A stretch of 64,000 nt of DNA from Burkholderiales bacterium (GCA_026417035.1 JAOAEA010000008.1:1-64000); one strand, 5' to 3'; counted from the stretch's first letter, positions 49,472 to 59,317 are shown. A program made the numbers and translations. The notes: generated by a model not told the origin, from the sequence alone.

Positions 49472-49906
49472 CTAGGGCAGCTGGATCTTCCCGCCCCCGC
49501 CGAGCCCGCCGCCGGGGATGCCGCCGCCGCCGAGGCCGCCGCCGCCGAGGCCGCCCATCCCGCCCTGCGGCACGACGATCGACGAGGCCGCCTGGCGCCG
49601 GAGCTCCTGGATCTCGCGCAGGGTGCGCTCGATCGCTTCCTTGGCGAGCGCGCCGAACTTGTCGGCGGCCTCGCCGACCGACGCCGCGTCGATCTCGAAC
49701 ACGATCGGCAGCGCCCCGAGCGTGCTCATCACCTGGGTCTCGCCGATGTAGAGCACCTTGCGCGCGGCGTCCGGGGCGCCCTCGCGCGTCACGGGCACCA
49801 TGCGGCGGATCGTCCCCACCCGGCGGTCGGTGAAGACCTCCTCGAGGTAGAGCGCGGTCGCGTCGAGCTTCGGTTCGGGAATGCGGTCGGCGGGGTCGGC
49901 GGGCAT
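49472..49906 (-). CDS. Hypothetical protein with Gly-rich C-terminal tail
   Basis: MPADPADRIPEPKLDATALYLEEVFTDRRVGTIRRMVPV...GGMGGLGGGGLGGGGIPGGGLGGGGKIQLP. Confidence 0.75.
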   Translation of the reverse strand: MPADPADRIPEPKLDATALYLEEVFTDRRVGTIRRMVPVTREGAPDAARKVLYIGETQVMSTLGALPIVFEIDAASVGEAADKFGALAKEAIERTLREIQELRRQAASSIVVPQGGMGGLGGGGLGGGGIPGGGLGGGGKIQLP

Positions 49907-50154
49907 GGTCGGGATCCTTCGGGAGGAAGCGGGAGGGTAGTGCGCGCGGCTCGTTCTGTCGAGCGGGTGCGCCGATGCGCTCGAGATGGCGGCGATGCCG
50001 GAAAAGACAAGCCGGGATCCCCGGGAGAAGCGGAGAACGCCGCGGGGGCGCGCCGCCGCGGCGCTGGCACGTGCGGCGCGCGACGGCCGTCGCCGCGGCG
50101 CCGTCGAGTAGAATCCGCGCTTTCGCAGACGAACCCCCACGGAAGACCCCCGTT

Positions 50155-51003
50155 ATGGACATCAAGACGATCGGCGTCGTCGGCGCCGGCACCATGGGCA
50201 ACGGCATCGCGCAGGCGTTCGCGGTCGCGGGCTTTCCCGTCACGATGACGGACGTCGCGCAAGCTGCGCTCGACCGCGGCCTGAAGACGGTCGACGCGAG
50301 CCTCGAGCGTCTGGTGAAGAAGGAGAAGATGACCGCCGCCGACAAGGCGGCCGCGCTCGCGCGCATCCGCACCGCGACCAAGGCCGAGGCCGCCGCCGCG
50401 GCGGACCTCGTGATCGAGGCGGCGACCGAGAACCTCGACCTGAAGCTCAGGCTCTTCGCGGCGCTCGATGCCGCGGCGAAGCCCGAGGCGATCATCGCCT
50501 CGAACACCTCCTCGATCTCCATCACGCGGCTCGCCGCGGCGACGCAGCGCCCCGCGCAGGTGATCGGCATGCACTTCTTCAACCCGGTGCCGGTGATGCA
50601 GCTCGTCGAGCTGATCCGGGGCCTCGCCACTTCGGACGCCACCTACGCTGCGGTGGAGGCGATCGCGAAGCGCATCGGCAAGGCGCCGGTGAAGGTGAAG
50701 AACTCGCCCGGGTTCGTGGTGAACCGGATGCTCTGCCCGATGATCAACGAGGCGATCTTCGCGCTCGGCGAGGGGCTCGCGACCGCCGCCGAGATCGACG
50801 AGGCGATGAAGCTCGGCTGCAACCACCCGATCGGCCCGCTCGCGCTGTGCGACATGATCGGGCTCGACGTCGAGCTCGCGGTGATGAACGTGCTCTACGA
50901 GGGCTTCAAGGACTCCAAGTACCGGCCGGCGCCGCTGCTCGTCGAGATGGTCGAAGCCGGCTATCTCGGCCGCAAGACGGGCCGGGGTTTCTACCCGTAC
51001 TGA
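50155..51003 (+). CDS. 3-hydroxybutyryl-CoA dehydrogenase
   Basis: IGVVGAGTMGNGIAQAF; HFFNPVPVMQLVELIRG; NSPGFVVNRMLCPMINEA. Confidence 0.95.
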   Translation: MDIKTIGVVGAGTMGNGIAQAFAVAGFPVTMTDVAQAALDRGLKTVDASLERLVKKEKMTAADKAAALARIRTATKAEAAAAADLVIEAATENLDLKLRLFAALDAAAKPEAIIASNTSSISITRLAAATQRPAQVIGMHFFNPVPVMQLVELIRGLATSDATYAAVEAIAKRIGKAPVKVKNSPGFVVNRMLCPMINEAIFALGEGLATAAEIDEAMKLGCNHPIGPLALCDMIGLDVELAVMNVLYEGFKDSKYRPAPLLVEMVEAGYLGRKTGRGFYPY

Positions 51004-51289
51004 GGCGCCGCGCGCGGGGCGCGTCCGGCGCCGCGGTGGGCCGCTCGCACCCGGCCCTCTCCGGTTCTCGCCAGCCGACGAAGGACGCGAAAGCCGCGGC
51101 GCCCGCCCGCTCGTCGCAGGGGACCGTGCGGGGCTTCCGTCCTTCTGTCCCGTGTCCGCCGGGCCGGGCTGGTAGCCAAAGGCATACCGGTCGGGCACAA
51201 TGGCCGCCCCGATCGGCCCGCCAAGAGGCCGTGCGGGGAAGCGGCGCGGCCGGGCGGCCCGCGCCGGCAACGTTCGAGAGGAGGAGACG

Positions 51290-53239
51290 ATGGCGGACGG
51301 TGCCCTCGACACCTTTCCGCGGCTGCTCATGCACCACGCCGCGGTCCGGCCGGGCCGGCCGGCGATCCGCGAGAAGGACCTCGGCATCTGGCAGACCTGG
51401 ACCTGGGCCGAGGTCGCCGAGGAGGTGCGCGCGATCGCCCACGGGCTCGCGGCGGCGGGCTTCAAGCGCGGCGACCACCTCGCGATCATCGGCGCCAACC
51501 GTCCGCAGCTCTACTTCGCCATCACCGCCGCGCAGGCGCTCGGCGGCATCCCGGTGCCGCTCTACGAGGACGCGGTCGCCGCGGAGATGGTGTTCGTGTT
51601 CCAGAACGCCGAGATCCGCTTCGTGATCGTCGAGGACCAGGAGCAGGTGGACAAGGTCCTCGAGATCCTGCCGCAGGCGCCGCTGCTCGAGCACATCTAC
51701 TACGACGACCCGCGCGGGCTGCGCGACTACGCCCAGAGCCAGCTCGCATCGCTCGAGCGGCTGAAGGAGATCGGGCGCGAATTCGGCAAGGCGCATCCGG
51801 GCTTCCTCGACGCCGAGATCGCGAAGGGCGCCGCGACCGACACCGCCGCGATGCACTACACGTCCGGCACCACCGGCTATCCGAAGGGCGTCGTCCTCAC
51901 CCACCGCAACCTCATCGAGACCGGCCGCGGCGCCGCGGAGATGGAGGGCCTCGGCGAGAAGGAGGAGGTGCTCGCCTACCTGCCCATCGCCTGGATCGGC
52001 CAGAACATCTTCTCCTACACGCAGTGGCTCGCCTGCGGCTTCTGCGTGAACTGCCCCGAATCGGGCGAGACCGTCACCACCGACATGCGCGAGATCGGGC
52101 CGACCTACTACTTCGCCCCGCCGCGCGTGCTGGAGGCGCTGCTCACGCAGGTGACGATCCGCATGGAGGACGCCGGCTGGCTGAAGCGCAAGATGTTCCA
52201 GTACTTCATGGGCGTCGCGCGGCGCGTGGGCGGGCGGATCCTCGACGGCAAGCCCGTCCCGCTCGGCGACCGCATCCTCTACGCGCTCGGCGACCTGCTC
52301 GTATACGGCCCGCTGCGCAACGCGCTCGGCATGAGCCGCGTGCGCGTCGCCTACACCGCGGGCGAGGCGATCGGCCCGGACCTCTTCTCCTTCTACCGCT
52401 CGCTCGGCATCAACCTGAAGCAGCTCTACGGCTCCACCGAGACCTCGGTGTTCGTCTGCATCCAGCCGAACGGCCAGATCAAGCCCGACACCGTCGGCCC
52501 GCCCGCGCCCGGCGTCGAGCTCAAGATCACGGAGGAAGGCGAGATCGTGGTGCGCTCGCCGGGGCTCTTCCGCGAGTACTACAAGAACCCCGAGGCCACG
52601 GCGGAGGCGAAGACCAACGACGGCTGGTTCCACACCGGCGACGCCGGCTACTTCGACCCGGACGGCCACCTCAAGATCATCGACCGCGCCAAGGACGTCG
52701 GCCGCCTCGCCGACGGTACGCTGTTCGCGCCCAAATACCTCGAGAACAAGCTCAAGTTCTTCCCGTTCATCAAGGAGGCGGTCGCGTTCGGCCACCAGCG
52801 CGACAAGGTGTGCGCCTTCATCAACATCGACATGGAGGCGGTCGGCAACTGGGCCGAGCGGCGCGGGCTGCCGTACTCCGGCTACCAGGACCTCGCCGCG
52901 AAGCCCGAGACCTACGAGCTCGTGCGCGAGTGCGTCGAGAAGGTGAACGCCGACCTCGCCGCGGACCCGAAGCTCGCCAACTCGCAGATCCACCGCTTCG
53001 TGATCCTGCACAAGGAGCTCGACGCCGACGACGAGGAGCTCACCCGCACGCGCAAGGTGCGCCGGCGCTTCATCGGCGAGAAGTACAAGGTGCTGGTGGA
53101 CGCGCTCTACGGCGGCAAGCGCGATTGCTTCATCGAGACGCCGGTGCGCTTCGAGGACGGCCGCGCCGGGACGGTGAGCGGGAACCTGCGGATCGAGGAC
53201 GCGAAGACCTTCCCGGCGGTGGGGCAGCGGGCGGCGTGA
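51290..53239 (+). CDS. Long-chain acyl-CoA synthetase (AMP-binding)
   Basis: MHYTSGTTGYPKGVVLTHRN; LYGSTETSVFVC; WFHTGDAGYFDPDGHLKIIDRAKD. Confidence 0.93.
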   Translation: MADGALDTFPRLLMHHAAVRPGRPAIREKDLGIWQTWTWAEVAEEVRAIAHGLAAAGFKRGDHLAIIGANRPQLYFAITAAQALGGIPVPLYEDAVAAEMVFVFQNAEIRFVIVEDQEQVDKVLEILPQAPLLEHIYYDDPRGLRDYAQSQLASLERLKEIGREFGKAHPGFLDAEIAKGAATDTAAMHYTSGTTGYPKGVVLTHRNLIETGRGAAEMEGLGEKEEVLAYLPIAWIGQNIFSYTQWLACGFCVNCPESGETVTTDMREIGPTYYFAPPRVLEALLTQVTIRMEDAGWLKRKMFQYFMGVARRVGGRILDGKPVPLGDRILYALGDLLVYGPLRNALGMSRVRVAYTAGEAIGPDLFSFYRSLGINLKQLYGSTETSVFVCIQPNGQIKPDTVGPPAPGVELKITEEGEIVVRSPGLFREYYKNPEATAEAKTNDGWFHTGDAGYFDPDGHLKIIDRAKDVGRLADGTLFAPKYLENKLKFFPFIKEAVAFGHQRDKVCAFINIDMEAVGNWAERRGLPYSGYQDLAAKPETYELVRECVEKVNADLAADPKLANSQIHRFVILHKELDADDEELTRTRKVRRRFIGEKYKVLVDALYGGKRDCFIETPVRFEDGRAGTVSGNLRIEDAKTFPAVGQRAA

Positions 53240-53249
53240 TGAGGGGCGG

Positions 53250-53428
53250 AACCGCGAAGGCGCCAAGCGCGCAAAGGGCCGCGGGACGAAGGATGCCCGG
53301 ACGGAGATCCGGCGCGAGACCTTCGACACCGCGAGCCGCCGCGCGCTCGGCGACACCCCGCGCAGCGGCCGGCTCGGCCCGACCCTCTGTCGTTCGCGGG
53401 GCTCTGCGGTCTTTGCGCTTTCGCAGTT
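53250..53428. repeat. Intercistronic element E with 27-bp imperfect terminal inverted repeats
   Basis: 53250-53276 vs reverse complement of 53402-53428, 22/27 identical. Confidence 0.8.
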
Positions 53429-53444
53429 GTCCGGGGCAGTCCCG

Positions 53445-54233
53445 ATGAGCGCGCAGCGCAGAATCGGCGAGCCCATCCTCGTCGTCGAGGACGTCTCGCT
53501 CTCCTTCGGCGGCGTGCGCGCGCTCGCGAACGTCTCGTTCGATGTCCGCGAGCACGAGATCCGCGCCATCATCGGTCCGAACGGCGCCGGCAAGAGCTCG
53601 ATGCTCAACGTCATCAACGGCGTTTACCACCCGCAGACCGGCACCGTCACCTACCGCGGGGTCAAGCGCCACCGCGTGCACCCGCACGAGGCGGCGCGGC
53701 AGGGCATCGCCCGGACCTTCCAGAACATCGCGCTCTTCAAGGGCATGACGGTGCTCGACAACATCATGACCGGGCGCAACCTCAAGACGCGCACGAGCTT
53801 CCTCGAGCAGGCGATCTGGATCGGGCGCGCCCGCCGCGAGGAGCTCGAGCAGCGGCGCAAGGTCGAGGAGGTGATCGACTTCCTCGAGATCCAGCACGTG
53901 CGCAAGACCCCGGTCGGCCGGCTCCCCTACGGCCTGCAGAAGCGCGTCGAGCTCGCCCGGGCGCTCGCGGCCGAGCCCGACCTCCTGCTGCTCGACGAGC
54001 CCATGGCCGGCATGAACATCGAGGAGAAGCAGGACATGTGCCGCTTCGTCCTCAGCGTCAACGAGGAGTACGGCACGACCATCGTCCTGATCGAGCACGA
54101 CATGGGCGTCGTGATGGACCTCTCCGACCGCGTCGTGGTGCTCGACTACGGCAAGCTGCTCGCCGACGGCACGCCCGACGCGGTGCGCGCGAACCAGGCG
54201 GTGATCGACGCCTATCTGGGAGTGAAGCATTGA
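53445..54233 (+). CDS. Branched-chain-type ABC transporter ATP-binding protein (LivG-like)
   Basis: FGGVRALANVSFDVREHEIRAIIGPNGAGKSSMLNVINGVYHPQTG. Confidence 0.95.
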   Translation: MSAQRRIGEPILVVEDVSLSFGGVRALANVSFDVREHEIRAIIGPNGAGKSSMLNVINGVYHPQTGTVTYRGVKRHRVHPHEAARQGIARTFQNIALFKGMTVLDNIMTGRNLKTRTSFLEQAIWIGRARREELEQRRKVEEVIDFLEIQHVRKTPVGRLPYGLQKRVELARALAAEPDLLLLDEPMAGMNIEEKQDMCRFVLSVNEEYGTTIVLIEHDMGVVMDLSDRVVVLDYGKLLADGTPDAVRANQAVIDAYLGVKH

Positions 54234-54242
54234 AGCGATTCG

Positions 54243-54410
54243 ACGCAGAGGACGCGGAGGGAAGCGGCGCCGCGCCCGCAGGGCCGGCACGGCGCTCGCG
54301 CCGCATGGCCCGCCGGCGCGCGGCGGCGGAGCCCTGTTTCGCCTCCCGTGCCCCGCAGCGCATCGCCCTGGCGCGTCACTCGGCGTCCTCGGCGCCCTCG
54401 GCGCCGAAGG
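54243..54410. repeat. Intercistronic element D with 9-nt-periodic inverted termini
   Basis: acgcagaggacgcggaggg (5') vs cgccgagggcgccgagga (reverse complement of 3' end). Confidence 0.65.
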
Positions 54411-54419
54411 CCTGAGCCC

Positions 54420-55475
54420 ATGCAGTTCTTCCTCGAAGTCCTCATCGGCGGCCTGCTCTCGGGGGTGATGTACTCCCTCGTGGCGCTCGGCTTCGTCCTG
54501 ATCTTCAAGGCCTCCGGGGTGTTCAACTTCGCGCAAGGGGCGCTCGTCTTCCTCGCTGCGCTCACCACGGTCGGCCTGATGGAGCGGGGCGCGCCGGGCT
54601 GGATCGCCGGGCTGATCGCGGCCATCCTCCTCGGCATGGCGGTGCTCGCGGTGCGGAAGGGCCGCGGTGCGGCCCTCGGCGGGCGCGACTGGCGCAAGGC
54701 GGGGATGTTCGCGGCGATCGCGGTGGGGACGATCCTCCTCATCCACAAGCCGCTGCCCTTCTGGGGCGCGGTGGCCGTGACGCTCGTCTTCATGGTCGGC
54801 GTGGGCGTCGCGACCGAGCGGGTCGTGCTGCGGCCGCTCGTGAACCAGCCGCCCATCTCGCTCTTCATGGCGACCATCGGGCTCACGTTCTTCCTCGAGG
54901 GGCTGGCGCAGGCGATGTGGGGCGCGAACGTCCGCGGCCTCGACATCGGCATCCCCGACGAGCCGATCCAGTGGGTGATGGACCGCTGGGGCGTCCTCGT
55001 GTCGAGCTTCGACCTCGCCGGCGCCGGCATCGCGGCGGTGCTGGTCGCCTCGCTCGCCGTGTTCTTCAACAAGACGCGCATCGGCCGGGCGCTGCGCGCG
55101 GTCGCCGACGACCATCAGGCCGCGCTCGCGGTGGGCATCCCGCTCAAGCAGATCTGGGCGATCGTGTGGGCGGCGGCGGGCTTCGTCGCCCTGGTGGCGG
55201 GCCTCCTCTGGGGCGCGCGCAACGGCGTGCAGTTCGCGCTGACGTTCGTGGCGCTGAAGGCGCTGCCGGTGCTGATCCTCGGCGGCTTCGAGTCGATCGC
55301 GGGCGCGATCGTAGGCGGGCTCATCATCGGCGCCTCCGAGAAGCTCGCCGAGGTGTACATCGGCCCGATGGTGGGCGGCGGAATCGAGTCGTGGTTCGCC
55401 TACGTGGTGGCGCTGCTCTTCCTGCTCGTGCGGCCCGAGGGGCTGTTCGGCGAGAAGCACATCGACCGGGTGTGA
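54420..55475 (+). CDS. Branched-chain-type ABC transporter permease (LivH-like)
   Basis: FFLEVLIGGLLSGVMYSLVALGFVLIFKASGVFNFAQG. Confidence 0.95.
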   Translation: MQFFLEVLIGGLLSGVMYSLVALGFVLIFKASGVFNFAQGALVFLAALTTVGLMERGAPGWIAGLIAAILLGMAVLAVRKGRGAALGGRDWRKAGMFAAIAVGTILLIHKPLPFWGAVAVTLVFMVGVGVATERVVLRPLVNQPPISLFMATIGLTFFLEGLAQAMWGANVRGLDIGIPDEPIQWVMDRWGVLVSSFDLAGAGIAAVLVASLAVFFNKTRIGRALRAVADDHQAALAVGIPLKQIWAIVWAAAGFVALVAGLLWGARNGVQFALTFVALKALPVLILGGFESIAGAIVGGLIIGASEKLAEVYIGPMVGGGIESWFAYVVALLFLLVRPEGLFGEKHIDRV

Positions 55476-55530
55476 TCGGTGCGCGCCGGCCGAACCCCTG
55501 ATTCCCGATCGCCGACAGCCGAAAGCTGAG

Positions 55531-56607
55531 ATGCTCTACCGCGAAGCCGGCCAGTTCAAGGCCACCTACGCCGAAGACCAGCAGATCTTCCCGATCCGGC
55601 AGGACCGGATCGCGATCACGGCCCTGCTCCTCGTCGCGTTCCTCGTCATCCCATTCGTCGCGAGCGACTACTGGCTGAAGGCGATCCTCATCCCCTTCCT
55701 CATCTTTTCGCTGGCGGCGCTGGGCCTCAACATCCTCACCGGCTACGCGGGCCAGCTCTCCCTCGGCACCGCGGGGTTCATGGCGGTGGGCGCGTTCGCG
55801 GCCTACAACTTCGAGCTGCGCGTCGAGTGGATGCCGATCCTCGTGTCCTGGGCCCTGGGCGGCCTCGCCGCGGCGCTCGTGGGCATCGTCTTCGGCCTGC
55901 CGAGCCTGCGCATCAAGGGTTTCTACCTCGCGGTCGCCACGCTCGCGGCGCAGTTCTTCATCGTCTGGGCGCTGACCAAGTTCCCGTGGTTCTCCAACTA
56001 CAGCTCGTCGGGCGTCATCACGACCGGGAAGACCGAGATCTTCGGCTACGTGTTCGACTCGCCGCGCGAGAAGTACCTGCTCGTCCTCGCGATCGTGGTG
56101 CTGATGGCGCTCGCCGCCAAGAACATGGTGCGCAGCGAGACCGGCCGCGCCTGGATGGCGGTGCGCGACATGGACGTGGCGGCCGAAGTGGTCGGCATCC
56201 GCATGATGCACACCAAGCTGCTCGCGTTCGCGGTGAGCTCGTTCTACTGCGGCGTCGCCGGGGCGCTCTACGCGTACGCCTACATCGGCACGGTCGAGCC
56301 CGAGGGGTTCAACCTCGACCTCTCGTTCCGGATCCTCTTCATGATCATCATCGGCGGCGTGGGCTCGATCCTCGGCTCCTTCCTCGGCGCCGGCTTCATC
56401 ATCCTCTTTCCGATCTTCCTCAACTCCTACGCCGACCCGATCGCCCACGCCCTCGGCATCGATCTCCCGCCGGGGATGACCTCGAACCTCGAGCTGATGA
56501 TCTTCGGCGCCCTGATCATCTTCTTCCTGGCGGTGGAGCCGCACGGACTGGCGCGGCTGTGGCAAATCGGAAAAGAAAAGCTCCGGCTGTGGCCGTTCCC
56601 GCATTAG
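55531..56607 (+). CDS. Branched-chain-type ABC transporter permease (LivM-like)
   Basis: ALGLNILTGYAGQLSLGTAGFMAVGAFAAYN; GVAGALYAYAYIG. Confidence 0.95.
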   Translation: MLYREAGQFKATYAEDQQIFPIRQDRIAITALLLVAFLVIPFVASDYWLKAILIPFLIFSLAALGLNILTGYAGQLSLGTAGFMAVGAFAAYNFELRVEWMPILVSWALGGLAAALVGIVFGLPSLRIKGFYLAVATLAAQFFIVWALTKFPWFSNYSSSGVITTGKTEIFGYVFDSPREKYLLVLAIVVLMALAAKNMVRSETGRAWMAVRDMDVAAEVVGIRMMHTKLLAFAVSSFYCGVAGALYAYAYIGTVEPEGFNLDLSFRILFMIIIGGVGSILGSFLGAGFIILFPIFLNSYADPIAHALGIDLPPGMTSNLELMIFGALIIFFLAVEPHGLARLWQIGKEKLRLWPFPH

Positions 56608-56645
56608 AAGCGGAGCGACGGGACCGGACCGTCGGCGCGGGATCC

Positions 56646-56677
56646 GGGGGGGGCTGGAATGGGGGCCCCGGGCGGGG
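56646..56677 (+). promoter_or_regulatory. Canonical G-quadruplex motif in livM-SBP spacer
   Basis: G8-CTGGAAT-G5-CCCC-G3-C-G4. Confidence 0.4.
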
Positions 56678-56815
56678 TGTTGGCCCCGAGGGATGGCCCG
56701 GGCAGCCGCCCCCGGGCGGACTTGTCGTATAGTTGCGCTCGTTTGCCTTAGAAGAGCCGCCGGCGACGTGGCCGGGCAACGGGAACGGTGTCAATCCACA
56801 GAGGAGAGTGATTCC

Positions 56816-58168
56816 ATGAAGGCCAGCATCCTCGGCCGCAGCTTGCGGCCGGTCGCGGCGACCCTCGCGGCCGCGGCCATCGGGCTCGGCGCCTCCGGCG
56901 CCGCGCACGCCCAGGCGAAGGAGCAGTTCATCCCGCTCACCGGCTACTGGGTCGGACCGTACGCGGCCGGCGGCTCGGGCTTCTTCGGCGGCATGGTGGA
57001 CTACCTGACCATGCTCAACGAGCGCGACGGCGGCGTGAACGGCGTCAAGTTCACGTTCGAGAAATGCGAGACCGAGTACAACAACGCCCGCGGCGTCGAG
57101 TGCTACGAGCGCCTCAAGAAGAAGGGCCCGACCGGCGCCACGCTGGTCCACCCGCTCTCGACCGGGATCACCTACTCGATCCTCGAGAAGGCGCCGCAGG
57201 ACAAGGTGCCGATCATCTCGATGGGCTACGGGCGCACCGACGCGGCCGACGGGCGCGTGTTCCCGTGGGTCTTCCCGCTCATCACGACCTACTGGAGCCA
57301 GGCCTCGGCGATGATCAACTACATCGCGAAGAAGGAGGGCGGGCACGACAAGCTGAAGGGCAAGAAGATCGTGCTCCTCTACCACGACTCGGCCTACGGC
57401 AAGGAGCCGCACGCGGTGCTGCAGGACGAGGCGAAGCGCCACGGCTTCGACCTGACGCTGATCGCGGTCGCGCACCCGGGCAACGAGCAGGGCGCGCAGT
57501 GGCAGCAGATCCGCCAGATCCGCCCGGACTACGTGATCCTGTGGGGCTGGGGCGTGATGAACCCCACCGCCCTCAAGGCCGCGCAGAAGACCGGATTCCC
57601 GCGCGAGAAGATGATCGGCGTGTGGTGGGCCGGCGCCGAGGAGGACACCATCCCGGCGGGCGACGCGGCCAAGGGTTACGTCGCCGCGGGCTTCAATGTC
57701 GCCGGCACCAACTACCCGGTGATCCGCGAGATCCAGAAGTACGTCTACGGCAAGGGCAAGGGCGAGATGGACGACAAGTCGCGCGTCGGCTCCATCTACT
57801 ACAACCGCGGCGTCGTGGCCGGCATCATCACGGCCGAGGCGGTGCGGCTCGCCCAGGAGAGGTTCGGCAAGGGCCAGCCGATGACGGGCGAGCAGGTGCG
57901 CTGGGGCATCGAGCGCCTCAACATCGACAACGCCCGCCTCAAGCAGCTCGGCGCCGAGGGCTTCATGCCGCCGCTCAAGGTCACCTGCCAGGACCACGAG
58001 GGCTCCGGGCTGGTGAAGTTCCAGGAGTGGGACGGCAAGCAGTGGAAGGTGCTCACCGACTGGATCGAGCCCGACCGCAAGCTCGTGCGCGACAAGATCG
58101 AGGCCTCCGCGGCGGCCTACGCCAAGGAGAAGGGCATCGCCCTGCGCGACTGCTCTAAGGAGAACTGA
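56816..58168 (+). CDS. Branched-chain-type ABC transporter substrate-binding protein
   Basis: Signal peptide AHAQAKEQFIPLTGYWVGPYAAGGSGFFGGMVDYLTMLNERDGGVNG. Confidence 0.93.
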   Translation: MKASILGRSLRPVAATLAAAAIGLGASGAAHAQAKEQFIPLTGYWVGPYAAGGSGFFGGMVDYLTMLNERDGGVNGVKFTFEKCETEYNNARGVECYERLKKKGPTGATLVHPLSTGITYSILEKAPQDKVPIISMGYGRTDAADGRVFPWVFPLITTYWSQASAMINYIAKKEGGHDKLKGKKIVLLYHDSAYGKEPHAVLQDEAKRHGFDLTLIAVAHPGNEQGAQWQQIRQIRPDYVILWGWGVMNPTALKAAQKTGFPREKMIGVWWAGAEEDTIPAGDAAKGYVAAGFNVAGTNYPVIREIQKYVYGKGKGEMDDKSRVGSIYYNRGVVAGIITAEAVRLAQERFGKGQPMTGEQVRWGIERLNIDNARLKQLGAEGFMPPLKVTCQDHEGSGLVKFQEWDGKQWKVLTDWIEPDRKLVRDKIEASAAAYAKEKGIALRDCSKEN

Positions 58169-58298
58169 GCGCGCCTGTCGCGGCGCCCGCCCGGGCGCCG
58201 CGCCGACCGCCTCGGTCGAGCCCCCTCCCGCGAGGGGGCTCCGCCGAACCGGCCGCCCCCGGCCCTCCGCACCCCCAGCCGCGGCAGCGAGAGAAACG

Positions 58299-59126
58299 AT
58301 GTCCGCCGTCCCGAAGCCCGCGCCCCAGGCGTACCTGTCGGTCAACAACATCGAGGTCATCTACGACCACGTCATCCTCGTGCTGAAGGGCGTGTCCCTG
58401 AACGTCGAGAAGGGACGGATCGTGGCGCTCCTCGGCGCGAACGGCGCCGGCAAGACGACGACGCTCAAGGCGATCTCGAACCTGCTGCGCGCCGAGCGCG
58501 GCGAGGTGACCAAGGGCACCATCGAGTTCGACGGCCGCCGCGTGGACCAGCTCACGCCGAACGAGCTCGTCCGGCTCGGCGTGGTGCAGGTCATGGAGGG
58601 GCGCCACTGCTTCCAGCACCTGACGGTCGAGGAGAACCTGCTCACCGGCGCGTTCACGCGGCGCGCGAGCGGCGCCGAGATCAAGCGCGACCTCGAGATG
58701 GTGTACAGCTACTTCCCGCGCCTCAAGGAGCGGCGCAAGTCGCAGTCGGGCTACACCTCCGGCGGCGAGCAGCAGATGACCGCGGTCGGCCGCGCCCTCA
58801 TGGCCCGCCCGCAGATGATCCTGCTCGACGAGCCGTCGATGGGGCTCGCCCCGCAGATCGTCGAGGAGATCTTCGAGATCGTGCGCGACCTCAATCGCAA
58901 GGAGGGCGTGTCGTTCCTGCTCGCCGAGCAGAACACCATGGTGGCCCTGCGCTACGCCGATTACGGCTACATCCTGGAGAACGGGCGCGTGGTGATGGAC
59001 GGCGAGGCCGCGAAGCTGCGCGAGAACGACGACGTGAAGGAGTTCTACCTCGGTGTCTCCGCGGGCGGGCGCAAGAGCTTCCGCGACACGAAGTTCTACC
59101 GCCGCCGCAAGCGGTGGCTGTCCTGA
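58299..59126 (+). CDS. Branched-chain-type ABC transporter ATP-binding protein (LivF-like)
   Basis: LLGANGAGKTTTLKAISNLLRAERG; VMEGRHCFQHLTVEENL. Confidence 0.95.
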   Translation: MSAVPKPAPQAYLSVNNIEVIYDHVILVLKGVSLNVEKGRIVALLGANGAGKTTTLKAISNLLRAERGEVTKGTIEFDGRRVDQLTPNELVRLGVVQVMEGRHCFQHLTVEENLLTGAFTRRASGAEIKRDLEMVYSYFPRLKERRKSQSGYTSGGEQQMTAVGRALMARPQMILLDEPSMGLAPQIVEEIFEIVRDLNRKEGVSFLLAEQNTMVALRYADYGYILENGRVVMDGEAAKLRENDDVKEFYLGVSAGGRKSFRDTKFYRRRKRWLS

Positions 59127-59140
59127 TCCGAAGGCTCCGG

Positions 59141-59302
59141 CGCAGAGGACGCATAGGACGCGAAGGACGCGAAGCGCTGCGGACGGAAGCGAGCCGCGTG
59201 CCGTTGCGGCCGCAGGAGGCCGACGGCGGGCCGCCGCCGGGGCCGCGAAGCCATGACGGGATTCACTCTGCGGACCCCTGCGTCCCCGGCGGCCTCTGCG
59301 TT
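59141..59302. repeat. Intercistronic element B with 9-nt-periodic inverted termini
   Basis: cgcagagga-cgcatagga-cgcgaagga-cgcgaag vs reverse complement of ...cctgcgtccccggcggcctctgcg. Confidence 0.7.
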
Positions 59303-59317
59303 GGAGGAATTCTCACC

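Noticed and set aside
51071-51165. Possible sixth 9-mer terminal-repeat element (gacgaaggacgcgaaagccgcgg ... ttccgtccttctgtcccgtgtccgcc)
   Set aside because: Arms pair poorly and do not abut the flanking stop/start codons as the other five do; only a degenerate candidate.
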